DNA of 64,000 nt, from positions 1,426,001 through 1,490,000 of the forward strand of contig BQMF02000002.1 of the NCBI GenBank assembly GCA_027922465.2. Reading direction: 5' to 3'. Source of the stretch: Turritopsis dohrnii. Its lineage: Eukaryota; Cnidaria; Hydrozoa; Anthoathecata; Oceaniidae. Positions within the stretch are counted from its first letter, which is position 1. Each line of letters opens with the position of its first letter. Shown in pieces: positions 1 through 12,652 of the stretch. The notes beneath the pieces are model-generated. The model searched no databases. It saw nothing but the letters and a program-made list of their open reading frames with translations, and was not told the origin of the DNA. Position numbers and translations under genes: made by a program.

Positions 1-19
1 TATAATATTTTTCGATTAG

Positions 20-3000
20 AACCTGTTTACGGCGAGTGGTCCGACTGGTCCACGTGCTCGGTTTCATGTGATTCTGGAACTCGTAGCAGAAGTCGGGTAT
101 GTGAATCGGCTGCAATGGGGGTCGACTGTCCGGAACCTCTTGAAGATATGGAAAGTTGTTTGGTTGAGTTTTGTCCAGGTAAACTATACCCTGTCAATGT
201 TTTTTTGCACTACAATTACGAAATGATGCACGCGTTTCACAAAAAAGTGAGATTTTTTTTGCGTTGATCATCGATTCGGTTTTTACAACTAATCAGCCTA
301 TTTCTGTGTAAGTATGCGCACTTCAGACTTCGTGCTATAATGGTTTGCGTAGGGTTAGCGAATAATCTTATGCACAGAACACGAGAATTCTACTGGGAAG
401 AAAATGCCCTACGCAGGCAGACTGTAAGGATGTCCTTAATTTTCAACCTCCATATTCTTGTAAGATATGATCTATAAAAAAAAGTGTGTACAGTTTCTAC
501 TTACAAAACCCTGCTTTCAAGCTACTGGTAGCGTCCTTTCCATTTAATATGATTTTCCAGTCTCCTAAGGATATCATTTAAGTGAAAGGGTACTTGTTCA
601 ATTTTCAATCAACAAAGTAATATTATTATAAAGAAAAATTGAAGGCAAATGTCGTGTGACAGAAAAAAAAATTCCTGCGCGCATGTGCGTCGTATCGCTT
701 AACCTACTGCTTTATTCTTGATCTATAGCGATTACTGGTGTTGCGAACGCACAAAATCTTGCTGGAGGCGTGTTGTTCCAATTCCGTGAAACAGAAAACC
801 CAGAAACGAATGTATCAGGTTTGTTTACCCACATTAATGTAATTATCGTCAGCTTTCTAATGCAATCATGTGCCGTAATGGTGGTGCGAAGATCAGTGTT
901 GGGCATTTTAAGGTTTAAAAAGAAAACAAATGAGCTTGTACCATCATTCAGCACACGATCGACAGTTCGCTTTGTGATCTTGGAACACTACTTATAAGTA
1001 TTTTATACATTTTATGTATGTATTTTTCTGTTATTTGTAAGTATGGAGGATCGTTCTTCTTCATTTCATACAGTATTGTTTGTTTTTTAATTCCCATGTG
1101 AGAAAATATAGGAAATATTTTCGAGATATAATGAAAATATAATCGAGATATTTCAGTCTGTACGCCTTCTGCCCGTACTGGTTGGTTCTTTCGCCCGTTG
1201 ATATGCAACTGTTATTTAACTTGCCACCAGAGGTGTCCATAGTTTTGCTATAAATGAAGTCATTAAAATGCTAATGATAAGCTTAAGCTTAACAACTTCA
1301 AAACATAGAAGTCGGGTACTTGAATAGGAAATTTGGACAAGGGTCTGAAAGAAAGACCGTGATTATTATAAGATTGTCTTAAATGTTCTATTTAGGAACA
1401 TTTTACCAGGCTATGTTTGACATTCAAGCTGCTATTGCCACAGAGTTTTTGGCACCATCCAACAAAACCAATGAAGAGAGGCTAGTAGACCTCGAAAACT
1501 ACTTGCTTGCTGCTACTCAAGGTGGCAGCTACGACTTTGCTCGATCGCTGGTTGGAAAAAGCTTGTTCACACATCTTAAGGTTTGACTTTGCGCTTCCTC
1601 TGCGGGATTGTTTGTACTGATTTTGTATTTTGACGTTTCAATTTCAACCATACAGTCGGTGTTGTCATCAGGCGAGGACGTGTCAACCAGCTCTCAAGAC
1701 CACCTGTCATCCTTGCGTATATCCGTCGGCGATGTGCATTGGAACCAAATCATCTCCAGTCAAGGGGATACGACTCTGATATTTGTTGTTGATACTACAG
1801 GATCAATGTCTGCGGAAATAGTGACTGCAAAAAATATTGCAAACGGCATCATTGACGTAACACGCGACTTTGATGTGGATTACATCCTATCTCCTTTCAA
1901 CGATCCAGGTAAGTGATTTTTTTTTGTATATCCCGGACAAACATACATCAAAGTCTTACGACTTATACAGTATTAAAGTTCCATCAAACCTCTTCACACT
2001 GTTTCTTTCATTGTGAAAGGTAATGTTTAGCCTGTATTTTTGAGATGTTTATTGCACCTGATGCGTTGCAAAAATATTTGCAGAATTTTAATGTCGTTAA
2101 TGCAACCGGTAATGTGAGAAGTAAAATGAATTAAGAAACGCTTATTTATCATTTTTCGAAAAATTCTTTTGGTAAAAATGAAGGCCATGGTCATTGGATG
2201 CTACAGATTTGTTTTTTTAAGAACTGCACTACCATAGTGATTTTCTTTGGGCATTGATAACAAAATGACTCGTCTTCTTTTTTCTTCAGGTCATGGACCG
2301 GTGGTTTATAAAAGCAGCGCTGAAAAAGACACCTTCACAAATGATATTGATGCGTTGGTGGCATCTGGCGGTGGTGATTGCCCAGAACTTGCTTTTCAAG
2401 GAATGTTGAATGTTTACACCGGCGCGAATAAACCAAAACTAGGAAGCCCAATGTTTGTCTTCACCGATGCATCTGCTAAAGACGACACTTCTGCTAATAT
2501 AGCTAGCCTGAAGGCTTACGCAGACCAATATCGCAGTACTATCACATTTTTCGCGGAGTTCGGTGGTTGCACAGGAAGTGGTGTGGCTGGCATCCCTAGT
2601 TATAGGGAGATAGCAGACTACACGTCAGGTAATAATGATATACGATATCATTTATGAATAGTATTACTTAATTTGATCTCGGTGTTTTGATACAGTTTGT
2701 TAAACTACAGATAATCCGGTGCAGTGTAGTATCGATGAGGACTGTTTGATTTAATGACTGGATTCTAAAGTGGCAACAGAAACAGAACTAATTTAAAAAA
2801 CATCAAAGGATAAATTGTGCATAATTCTTTTCTCAAACAATTTTCAGGACAAATATTTCCACTCGAGAATAACGTGGAATTGCTGAGCTTGACAGATTTC
2901 GTGTCGAGTAGTTTGCGCGTTGATACGACGCTAGCAAGTGGCGCTTCAATTGACGGATCAACTGAAACCAGTCGAACGTTCTATGTAGACGATGCATTGG

Positions 3001-4054
3001 AATTACTTATTGTGTCGGTAACTGTGGGAGTATCGGGTTCAACATCAATGGTGATTTTGACTGATAACGGGGGTACCAATGTCGCTGCTACCACAACGAA
3101 CAGTCTGTCGATCATCTTTCAAGTCAACTCCCCAGGCGTTGGCTTGTGGACTTTGGAACTACCTTCCGGAGTAGGGTCGTACACATACACGGTGGAGGCG
3201 GTTTCTACTAACGCCATTGCGTTTGTTTACAACTTCATCTACGAGGACGAAAGTGGCACACCAATCACACTGACTGATCCTATACAAGGTAAGCTCTGGC
3301 CACAACATCGACTACGTTTATCTTTAAGATACACAATAGATTGTCTGATGACCTTTTTCTTCTCTAACTTGTTGCAGGAATGACAAATGAGATGACGATA
3401 CGGTTGGGCGGTGCTGACCGCATCGATATTGACACATTGAAGGTGGATGTGGTAGCATCAGGCAATTCCGCCGTTTTGCAGCCGGACATTTTGACGGAGA
3501 AAGTGGACGGCTCGAATGTGTTGAAGTCGAATATAATACCACCGACTGAAACTTTCAAAATACGACTGACAGGTTCGTTATTGTGCGACCAACTTCGTCT
3601 GATCTGTTTTGATTGCTCTGTCTCTGCCTTTACAAGAAGAACTTGTGAAGATTGTGCGATTAAAACTGTTTATAATGTTTCAGGACTGACAAGTACCGGT
3701 ATCGATTTCGAAAGGATATCACGTGGAAGTTCCACAGCGACCCTTGCTTTCTTCCTACCCCTTTCCGTCGGCGATGAGTTCACAGTGTCACCCGGTTCCA
3801 CAAGTACCGTTCGAATGCAGGTCCTTTCGTTCTTTGACGGTAACACTACGTTCCAAGTAAGTGGAAGTGCGCAACTAGGCACTTTCGATGCGTCTCCGAA
3901 CGTCGACATTACTGGGAAAGGTACCGTCGATCTGACGTACCACGCTCCGTCAGGCAGTGGAAATATCGGGCAGACGGATCTGATCACTGTGACGGCAGTA
4001 GAAACTGGCTCCGGTTCGGTGCATAGGTCAACCTTCAATATCTTAATAGTTTGA
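20..4054 (+). CDS. TSP1 plus vWA domain extracellular protein, 3' part of gene (eight exons)
   Basis: Exons read at 20-180, 729-818, 1396-1580, 1656-1908, 2290-2628, 2848-3288, 3378-3572 and 3684-4054 (stop TGA), all with AG/GT borders. All junctions are phase 1 except the phase 0 junction 1580/1656. Exon 1 is a complete thrombospondin type 1 repeat (GEWSDWSTCSVSC, six cysteines) on the usual symmetric 1-1 exon. Exons 2-3 resemble the helical region before the vWA domain of VWA7/hemicentin-type proteins. Exons 4-5 hold the vWA domain, with the MIDAS motif DTTGSMS and the family signature GGGDCPE followed by FVFTDA. Exons 6-8 are Ser/Thr-rich beta-sandwich sequence (GLWTLELPSG) and end without a membrane anchor, so a secreted or matrix protein is inferred. 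The 5' end lies outside the window. The nearest AATAAA is at 4445-4450, beyond two MITEs. Family assignment is by motif only; the exact orthologue is unknown. Confidence 0.85.
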
Positions 4055-4175
4055 AAAGCACTGTTAGAATATTTAGCTTGGAATTTCTGGCATCGGGAGG
4101 CAATTAGTGTTTTACCATAACAATAAGATAATACTCGCACATATTTGCACGCTGTCTGTTTTTCATGAGTAATAG

Positions 4176-4521
4176 ACCTTTCCCGAATTCCTGTTTAAAC
4201 ACCTTGCCTAGCCTCTTAGTTTTCCCCTCTTTTTCATACTCTTAATTACTTCCCAGCAGGCACATTTGTTAAAAAACCTCTACGGAGGAGTGCATTTTCA
4301 TAGAATGATACACACAACCTCAATAGAAACGCTCTCTGTCGCAGTGACTTTTTGACGATTTTGCCCACTGGGTTCTAATTATTGCACCAGGAAGCTGAAA
4401 GAACAAGTAACTATTGCTTACTAGAAACACGAACTTACAAAAACAATAAAGTACATTGAAACGAGGCTAAACTTGATAATTAAGCATTAATTCAGCGTTT
4501 AAACAGAAATTCGGGAAAGGT
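4176..4521. repeat. MITE with ACCTTTCCCGAATT terminal inverted repeats
   Basis: The left end reads ACCTTTCCCGAATTCCTG and continues to TTTAAAC. The right end is its inverted copy, with about 24 of 26 bases matching. There is no coding capacity. A second MITE (4253-4372) sits inside it. It lies directly 3' of the TSP1/vWA gene and may be part of its 3' untranslated region. Confidence 0.7.
4253..4372. repeat. Small MITE, CCAGYRGGCA family, copy 1 (nested)
   Basis: The ends CCAGCAGGCA and TGCCCACTGG are inverted. The sub-terminal motif GCAGTGACTTTTTGACG recurs in copies at 4781-4900 and 16961-17070. About 120 bp, non-coding, inserted within the ACCTTTCCC MITE. Confidence 0.65.
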
Positions 4522-4780
4522 GTATTTTTCAACAGTCTTGCACTCGATATTGTAATTAGGCACCACGAAGAAGTTTAACGATCACGTTGAATAGTATACA
4601 GATGTGTTTTTTTTTTTAGTTCGTTACTGACTTAAATGAAATGAACGATATCAGATTGGCTTTAAATATTGTGGATGTCATGTTGAAATTTAGTTTTCCT
4701 TGCGAAAGATCAAGGAGGATTAACCTAGAGTTAGTCCCGAAAAAAAACCCAATTGAACACATTATTTAGCCACAATCTTC

Positions 4781-4900
4781 CCAGCGGGAAAAAAGCGTCA
4801 AAAAATCACTGCGATGAAGAGGATTCTTATTGAAATATTGTGTATATTTCTTTAGAAATGCACCCCTTCGCAGAGATTGTTCAACAAATTTGCCCGCTGG
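4781..4900. repeat. Small MITE, CCAGYRGGCA family, copy 2 (opposite orientation)
   Basis: The ends CCAGCGGG and CCCGCTGG are inverted. Internal GCGTCAAAAAATCACTGCG is the reverse complement of the sub-terminal motif of copy 1. 120 bp, the same length as copy 1. Confidence 0.65.
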
Positions 4901-5030
4901 ATTCTTCCTTTCTATAGTTGAACTAACCAAATAATGAAACAAAAATGCTCTACACATCTTATCTTTTTTTTAATGAACTCTGGACAGTTTAAAATCAGCG
5001 AGAACGTCAAACCAACACTAGCAGAATATA

Positions 5031-5063
5031 TAATAATAATACTACTACCACTACTACTACTCC
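5031..5063. repeat. AAT/ACT trinucleotide microsatellite
   Basis: A run of AAT units passes into ACT units, with one ACC unit. Confidence 0.7.
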
Positions 5064-5408
5064 AGAATTACCGACGATAATTTTCGTCTGAGAGTTCGTT
5101 TCTTGGTTTCAAGTAAAGCATATCCCCATCAATGTTTTAACATCACGTCAATATTGTAAGAAAAGAAAATGTTTCTTTTGGCTGTAATGTACTTGGAAAC
5201 GTGAAAGGTTTATTCAGTTGATCTTAAAATACGATAAAATTAAGAAAAATTTAAAAAAATTCTCAGGAAGTGAGTGAAGTCAGAGAAGCGTTAGTTCGAC
5301 CTCGTAACCAGAGCTTCTTGCTTTTTCGACGTATTATATGTTGGCGAAAAAAAACCCCTTGAGAAGGAATCTTAAAGATTCGTTTACTTCTCTACAGACA
5401 TCGAAATG

Positions 5409-5602
5409 TTTTACAGACCAGGATAAAATGATGTCACAAATCACTTAATTTGCTCTAATTATAGTTGAAACAATTTTTTTGTACAGAAACTTTCTAATAT
5501 TATTACCCTCAACTAATGCTAAGGGTTTATCTATTATAAGTCATGTGACAATTCTATATTTTACAGACCAGATTTAAATATCGTGTCGTTTGGTCTGTAA
5601 AA
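5409..5602 (-). repeat. MITE with TTTTACAGACCA terminal repeats, copy 1
   Basis: The outer ends TTTTACAGACCA and TGGTCTGTAAAA are exact inverted repeats, and a further inner TTTTACAGACCA lies near the right end. Its reverse complement matches the element at 8124-8321 in the order of motifs (inner GGTCTGT, a GTCACATGA segment, then AAGTGATTT and TGACNTCATT). 194 bp, non-coding. Confidence 0.75.
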
Positions 5603-5719
5603 TGAGCATGCAATGACGTGAGAAGTCAATTTTCTAAAACATTGATAGAATATCACTAGAGGATTAACTGGTGAAAATATCATTAGAATAGGTTACAACT
5701 TACAAACCAACAGTAACTA

Positions 5720-6537
5720 CACCGGCGAGATGGTTCTGCTGAAAACAAGAGCAACGATGCGCGCAGAAGCAGCAGAAATATTCTGCAGAATGCCAAGAAC
5801 AGTTATAAGCTATCCATTAAAACCTAGATCTCCACTCACAGACTTGGTTTTCGACACTTTTGGAAGATCTTCATCCCATACAAAGGGAAATTTGCCATTC
5901 CTTCTCTCTTTGATGACCTGAATGTACTCACATCTGTCTGAGAGAAGTCGACGCTCTTTGCTCGCACTTTTGCTTGCGGCTGCTAGTTACCTAACTCTGA
6001 TCCACCTCTTCCTGAGTTTTCTCCTCGCTGTGTATTGCACCTAAGAAGGTGGTAAAGGTCATTTCCAAACTTGATTCTTCTTTTGCCACCGGTCCAGAAC
6101 GCATCTAAGTTACGTCCTCAAGCATTGTTCTTCAGTGTTGCCTTCTATCCTATTTTCTTTTCCTTCTTGTTGGAAATGTCCTTATGTTGCTCCTGTATTT
6201 ATGAATCTGATCTAATCCTCTCCAATATTGTCCTATTAGTTTGCTTTCAGTCATTAATAAGGTCTTTGAATCTATTTTTAATTCCACCCTAGTGTCTCAT
6301 GGAATCTCACGGTCTTTCTTTGAATCATCAGTATGGTGTTCGTAAGGCACATTCCACTAGTGATGTCCCAATTGTCAATACTGACAGATCCTATCATACC
6401 CAAAACACGATTGGAGTGGCTATAGCTAATGGTCTTGATATTTTACAGGCTTTCGATAGGGTTTTCCATGCAGGCCTACTGCATAATTTGTCTGCCTATA
6501 GGGCTCGTAGAAAGCTCTTTAGGATCATTTAATCGTG
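5720..6537 (+). pseudogene. Fossil non-LTR retrotransposon, reverse transcriptase fragment
   Basis: Broken pieces of a jockey-like reverse transcriptase in shifting frames. At 6247-6306 one frame gives VINKVFESIFNSTLVSHG. From 6299 another frame gives HQYGVRKAHST, then ANGLDILQAFDRVFHAGLLH, which fits RT motif A (D, then AFD). The piece stops soon after motif A, so the YxDD region is absent. At least one frameshift lies near 6300 and the upstream part is full of stops. Only the RT fingers and motif A are supported, and the clade is approximate. Confidence 0.6.
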
Positions 6538-6540
6538 GAT

Positions 6541-8120
6541 GTTGTTTTGAATGACCAAGTCAATAGGGCAATGAACATATACAACATATACATACTATTT
6601 TGAAGTATGTTAATAAGTATATTGACACTTGGCACTTGAGAAAGACTTCATAGGTTAAAGAATTGTGAAAATTTTAAAAGTTTTCGTTTTTCTGTCTTTT
6701 TTGTGACAAAAGTGTATACTGACTCAATAATACTTAGACACTTTACAAGAAGAGGTTCTAGAACTTTTGAAATTGACATACATCTACTGACCAGTGAACT
6801 TAGCAAATTTTGATATAAATAACAATGTTGAATCATTTCATATATTTGAATAAGTTCTTCATCCCAAACATTTTCATGAGAACCTTTTCTCAGTGTTACT
6901 AAATAATGTATTATCTTCATAGGTTGTTTTTTCTGTGTGTGCCAAATTATTGGTTATCTATATTTCTTCTGCGGAAGATTGAAGCTCAATACACTCAAGT
7001 TTTAATTTTCTGTTCATTTATCTTACTTTTGTCCACTGACTCTATACATGGTTTCTGGATGTGTCTCCAAAATAAATCACAGCTCGTGTTTACAAAGTAA
7101 ATTCCACACAACGCCACACGAATTTTGCAATCTCCTCTTTATGATTTAAGTTTGTCGAATGTGATAACCTTGATAAGGAATAAAATCTTTATCAAATTAG
7201 AAACACCGCTTTCCAGAATTCTGTTGAAGTTTTGGAAATATGTAAACAACTATAAAGTTTTGTAGAAAGGAGCTCGAGTGAACTCGACGACGAATTATAT
7301 TTGGTCTCTATATTGGTTGTAATGTGACTATATAAAAAAGTGAATGCACGAGACAAAGTTTCTTCGGGCCACCTTTTATAAAAATTACACAGGTTTTGTG
7401 TAATTTTCATGTCACGTGACCAGCGTTTGCCAGGGTCTTCTTCGCCGCTATCCCGTATATCGAAAAAGGTCCTGGGTTCGAGGTTGATTTTCATCACTGT
7501 CCTTCCTGATCCTTCACGTCTGTCTGTAATGTTGATTCTTTTGCTGATGACATTTTCATAGATGAGTGCTATAATGGTAAACCTCATCTTTTTAATCAGA
7601 CGGAAATAATTGGTTATCCGGAACATGATCTCCCTGCCATTCTGGAATAGGGCCCTGACTGGCGTGTTTTTATGCTTTTTCTCTGTCTATGTTCTCTTCT
7701 TTAAGGGGCATTTTGAAACGTAGAAATACCGTTCTTTTCAAAACCACAATATGAATTTGTTGCCTGTATTTTTCAAAATGTTTTTACTACCGGTTGTTCT
7801 CTTCCAATAGATAATCGTTTGTTTCAGTTGTGTTTTACGGTAACAGTACACCTTCAATAATATAAATAGATTATCAGGAATTAGTACATGTCTTTCATGA
7901 TTAAAAAACCTTCACGAATAATTTCTGAGCTAACAGTTTTTTAATCTGTGTCTTAAACAGAATAAAAGAAAAGGAAAAGTGAAAATGTTAAAGGGAAATA
8001 TCTAATTTACTTACCAAGCCATAATTTCTTAACCATACCCTAATGATGCTTTTACCAGTTACTGTTTTTACCATGTCTGATGACTCTTCCTATAGATTGA
8101 CTTTTCACGACCTTACATGC
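6541..8120. other. Intergenic AT-rich sequence, nothing recognised
   Basis: Open frames occur at 6648-6920 and 7192-7626 on the minus strand (90 and 144 codons). Neither shows a family motif, conserved splice signals or a domain I recognise. No RNA gene or terminal-repeat element is visible. Confidence 0.4.
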
Positions 8121-8123
8121 TAA

Positions 8124-8321
8124 TTTTGCAGACCAAAACATGAAATTTGAATTTGGTCTGTGAAATATACAGGTGTCACATGATTTGGTAAAAATGTAGG
8201 TAAGTATTCAACATTAGTTTAGGGCAATATTCAAGCAAAGTTACGATGCGAATAGATTCTTCTGAATCCAATTACAGCAAAATAAGTGATTTTTGACGTC
8301 ATTATAATCTGCTCTGTAAAA
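8124..8321 (+). repeat. MITE with TTTTACAGACCA terminal repeats, copy 2
   Basis: The left end is TTTTGCAGACCA and the right end CTGCTCTGTAAAA (slightly diverged). An inner TTTGGTCTGTGAAAT and GTGTCACATGATTTGG match the reverse complement of the 5409-5602 copy. 198 bp. The stretch from here to 9419 shows nothing else I can name. Confidence 0.7.
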
Positions 8322-9419
8322 TACACAATTTTTATTTGAAAAATTAGCACCATACTTTTTTTTAGTAGTGTTTACTTCAAGGTTTCAGAAAAACATAAAT
8401 AATTGCTTTCAATACGTTGATCCGACGGGTTTACAATTAAGCAACACTCACTGTATCTCTAATTCGAATGGCATTGGAAAAAAAAGACAGTTTGAATTAG
8501 CGAAAGCTAGAATTTTTCAACATAAATATTTTTTTCGGAAAGATCAAAAACAAAAGAAATCAATGAATAATTGAATAATAACATTGAATAATATAATTGA
8601 GTTACAAACATAACAATTTAATATAGAGTACATTTTTCTTTTTTTTATGGGAATACACTTTATAGGAAAATTCGGGCTCATGTGCGTATGTCCGAAAACA
8701 GACATCATAATGTTAGTAAATCCGAGATATCTTTCAAATGCAACATTTCCATCACGCTTGATTGATTCAGGGAAATACCCTGTAGTCGGTAAATCTGATG
8801 AGTTCTGCATAAATAAAAAATAGCAAAGTATGACGTCATCATCACCAGGTTTAAAAAAACAATAGTGACAACGTGAAAACAACAGTGACAAAAGTCACAA
8901 CTCGTTTGATCGAATTATGGAAAGATTCGAATTACAGAGGTTCGAATTATAGAAAGATGACTGTAACTGCTAATTTATTCACAAGTTCCTATCATGAGCA
9001 GATCATAGTAGCTCTTTTTTGATGAAGGTAGTGATGCAGTTGCTGTCTCAGTAAATTCGGACACTGCAGTCCTTTTAGCGCTTAAGATCTTTATTTAACT
9101 AAATGAACGTACTGTGCTGACATTGCTAATTTTAATCTCGTCGGTGTTATTGTAAACAACATAGCTATAAACGCTAGATCCCACATGTTTGTTATCATCG
9201 GACAATCCCTTTAAATTGAAAGAAATAAGAATTCTAAAAAATGCATTTATAACAATAGAAGTTAAATAGAATTTAATCTAATGATCGATAAGCAAAAATT
9301 GTAGGAAAAGTAATCAGATTACAACATTGATGTAGCTACTTTCGCATTCACATATAATGTTTTTAGATAAAACAAAATGTAAGAAAAAACATATAAGAAA
9401 TATTAATATACATCTTCAG

Positions 9420-9555
9420 GAACTTTAGGAAATCTGTACCGGTTGGCTGTTTTCATATCTAGAGAACGATACTATTACGAAACTCGTTGTTACGGCTGTT
9501 GAAGAATGGGAGGTAAAATCAAATCTAACGTTATTTTCAGCTTTTTACAGGACTC
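9420..9555 (+). other. Conserved block upstream of TMEM272-like gene A (possible 5' exon or promoter)
   Basis: This block matches 35568-35730 upstream of paralogue B over more than 100 bases: GAACTTTAGG against GAACTTTGGC, a shared TGTTTTCAT, TGTTGTT cores, and a shared donor-like GTAAARTCAAATCT after AG or GAG. It is interrupted at 9556 by a transposon absent from B. Conservation of the donor-like site suggests an untranslated or short first exon; that role is inference. Confidence 0.4.
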
Positions 9556-10525
9556 TTGTTATGCCACACTGTAAAAATTGCCGCACTATGTAACAAAGTC
9601 TGCCACACTACGTAATACCTGCCACACTATGTCATAATCTTCTGCCAGATTTTCATGATGTGTACTTGTTGAAGATTCCAAGCTCAAACATTGGCGAAAA
9701 ATGGAAAAAGGTTTAGAACATAGTGAGTTTTGTATGCTCTCATTACCACTCTTATTGAATCGATTAGAATAAATCGCAAAGAGTCGGGATCTGCTTTGAT
9801 TGTTTGCTTGATTACAGCTTGTTTCGAACTATTCTTTTTCTCTCTCTCCATAATACGTAGCCAAACAAATATAGAGTGCGCCTCCAAACGAGATCTTGGC
9901 AAACTTAGTTCGGGATACCTGCACATTTTTAATAGTGGCGTCACGAACACATTCGGCAATTTAACACGGCACCACAATTTCATTTCATTTGGGTTTTTGA
10001 GAAAAAAAGATATCAAGTTTGTTTCTCGTGTGTAGTTCAGAAATGTTTGTGAAGTTGGCGAAGAAGGAAAAATGAAAAAAGTTTGTTAGTTATAGACTGC
10101 AGAACGTTGTATTGAAAAAATTTTTAAAGCTTGTTTAGTTGCTTCACAGGAGACTAATTTTGAATGTTCGTGGGACAAAAGTAAATAATTCTTTTTCAGC
10201 TTTGTTATTTATCAGACATCTATGCAGCCCAATCTCTAATCAGCATCATCCCCTCCTTCAAGTCAAAAGTATTTTTATAAGCGCCCATCCCCATTTTCAA
10301 GATTTTACTCGGTCAAATGAGCTTGAAAGTATGAACACGATTTTTCAAAAAATTTTCAGCACTTTTTTACTACGAATCTAAAACTTTTTGTATTTTGATC
10401 TACATTTTCGGTTTTTTGATCTCATTCAAGTAATTAATTGATAATGATATTATTCAAAAAATCCCAATAGTTGATTTATATACCTTGTTACATAGTGTGG
10501 CAAGTTTTATTGTGTGGCATGACAA
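9556..10525. mobile_element. 970-bp TIR element, TTGTTATGCCACAC termini, 3-bp target duplication
   Basis: The ends TTGTTATGCCACAC and GTGTGGCATGACAA are inverted. Sub-terminal copies of TGCCACACTATGTAA repeat four times on the left and recur inverted at 10480-10500. The direct repeat CTC flanks both ends (9553-9555 and 10526-10528). The paralogous locus near 35700 reads straight through the site without the element. Two overlapping open frames inside (9684-10016 minus, 9730-10035 plus) have no recognised domain, so it looks non-autonomous. Confidence 0.75.
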
Positions 10526-10528
10526 CTC

Positions 10529-12565
10529 TAACCTCAAGCTAGAGATAAATAAATATACAGTCGGTAAATCTAAAAGTCAAGGAACCTAGTGTTCGAGGTA
10601 GAGAGAAATTTGGTTATTACAAGTCCCGATCATATTTATGCTCAATTGCTATCATTTTGATTGACATAAACAGTGTGTATGAATGTATATGGAGTCAGTT
10701 AAACAGAAGTTAGTAACGAAGCATCGTCTGAATCTGAATATCATAATTTCGTAACTAGGCGTTGGACAGAGAGCCCAAAATTGAGATGGTCGACTCACCT
10801 CTTGCGAATAAGGATTATGCGGATTTTTTGTAACTTTAGGCTGTATATTTTCAGAATTCTGTGTAGAAAAACTAACCATTGTTTGTGTATATTTATATAA
10901 AAAAAATGAATGAACTTAAACATTGGTGACGATACCCTCGCCTAGCCTTTGGCTTTATGTATGGTCTCCAGCCATTAATGCTATACTTTTATGGTGATTT
11001 GTATGTTTAAAATGTCAAATAAACAACTAGGGATTGTTCACAAATGACGTCAACCATTTTTTCACGATTTTTGAAAAAATATAAACATATAAAGTATATA
11101 AAATATATACTTTGATACCGATTTAAACAACTGTTACACTGAAATTAAGGATATAAAAAATCATGCTTATTTTAAAAAAACAGATGTAATGCACATGCTT
11201 GCTTCACTTGCGTCTGCGTGTGAATCAGGCTTAAGTATACACTGCTTGCTTTTAGGTTGATGTGAGAGAAAATCTTTAAACAATCCGCATAATTTGGAAA
11301 TTTCGAACGTTTTCGGCTTGTTTTCCCTCCTAAAAACTACTAAATCTTCAAAAAATTACCAAAAACGAGATCTTTGGCGAAATTTTGGCTAAAATTGCAT
11401 CGATGTTTACCCGTAGAATTTTTTTGTTGTTGTTTTTATTATTTTTAGAATATTTTCAACATTTAATGAGCATTTAATGAGATAAATGGTTAATAAGACC
11501 GAAGTTAAAGCAAAGGCTGTTATTTTTTATTCCTAAGCAAATCTAAGCAGGTGTTTCAGTACCTTAAAGTTACAAAAAAATCCATATAAACCTTATTCGC
11601 ATGAAATGAGTGGAAATTTTATATGAGCCCATTGCCTATATAAAATGTTCATCCCTTTTTTCACTTCATTTTCTCAATTGTTTCATACATTCCTAACGCT
11701 TTATAGCATATGGACAAAGACAAAGTGCTCAGTTTTTTACTTATTCATTCAAAAGGTATAGAAAATGGAACACCGCATTTGTAAGTGTGAACTTCAACTG
11801 AATTTTTGCAAGGACTTCCATTTTCTGTACTGGTTCATAACTGCTAATCAAGCTTCCCTGTAAAGATATGAGATGAAAACTGTCATTCAATTTTCACGAA
11901 TTTTGTTCTGCTTTTAAGGATAAGGATGGTATCATTACTTTAACTTGGGGACAAATAACTGAAAAAATATTTAATTCAATTATGTGGGGTTATTGCTATT
12001 TCGTGACCACCATCAAGTTCAGAAATATATTTTCTAAAAAAGTATTAAAACATTATATGGTAAATATTATACTTCCAATAACAAGTCAAAGTTATTAAAC
12101 ATGATTGTATGGACCATTTGAACCACACACTGATTGTTTGAACCACACAAGCATCGTATTGAGGCTCAATTTAACTATAACAGTGTTTCTAAAAAACATT
12201 TAAGTTGATTTGATAAAAAGTTTTCATGATGCTACTAAATCATAAAAAAGAATAAGGTAACACACCAATAAATTTTATTTGCATATTTACCTAGAATTCC
12301 CTTCTTTTCTTACGTCTTTGCTTCATTTACCTTTTAATTTTCTTCAAGAAAATTACAAAACAAAAAAACTTCATGATCTTGAAAATCTGAATCCATTTTT
12401 CACGTTCACTTCAAGAAATTATTTAGAGAATTAAAAATAACTATTTCAAAAGTTCTACGCATTTATGCAAGAAAGTAAGTATACTTAATAAGCATGTAAG
12501 TGCGGACGCAATATATTCAAAAGTTAAGGGCGAGTACCAAAATCATTCATATCGTTTATTTATAG
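10529..12565. other. Sequence 5' of gene A exon, nothing firm
   Basis: AT-rich. A possible tiny start exon at 11764-11779 (ATG, five codons and one base, then GTAAGT) has the right phase for the exon at 12566, but that match is weak evidence. No transposon ends or RNA genes were seen. Confidence 0.25.
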
Positions 12566-12652
12566 ATTGTCGATGTAATTGCGCAATATGCTGTGGCTTA
12601 TGTTTAGGTTTTTGGATATTTCTAGCTTTACCGTTAAGTCTATTAGTCATCG
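12566..12652 (+). CDS. TMEM272-like protein A, transmembrane exon 1 of two recognised
   Basis: An 87-base phase 1-1 exon between TTTATAG and GGTAAGT. It encodes a cysteine-rich start (CRCNCAICC) running into a hydrophobic helix that ends LLVIG. The same exon, with the same phase and acceptor (ATAG then ATTGT), occurs at 37057-37155. Joined to the exon at 17196 it completes the codon for the glycine in VIG-SIHF. This is the first of four predicted helices of a TMEM272-type membrane protein; the function of that family is not established. The exon with the start codon was not identified with confidence. Confidence 0.7.

Noticed and set aside
6648..6920. 90-codon minus-strand open frame
   Set aside because: Composition is like translated AT-rich sequence with no family motif.
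7465..7485. GGGTTCGAGG resembling a tRNA B box
   Set aside because: No A box at the right distance and no cloverleaf could be drawn; not a tRNA or SINE on this evidence.
7192..7626. 144-codon minus-strand open frame
   Set aside because: No domain, no splice context and no similarity I recognise; an unsupported single frame in AT-rich DNA.
9684..10035. Overlapping 110- and 101-codon frames on opposite strands within the 970-bp TIR element
   Set aside because: Neither has recognisable transposase motifs; overlapping frames on both strands are more likely chance or a worn remnant.
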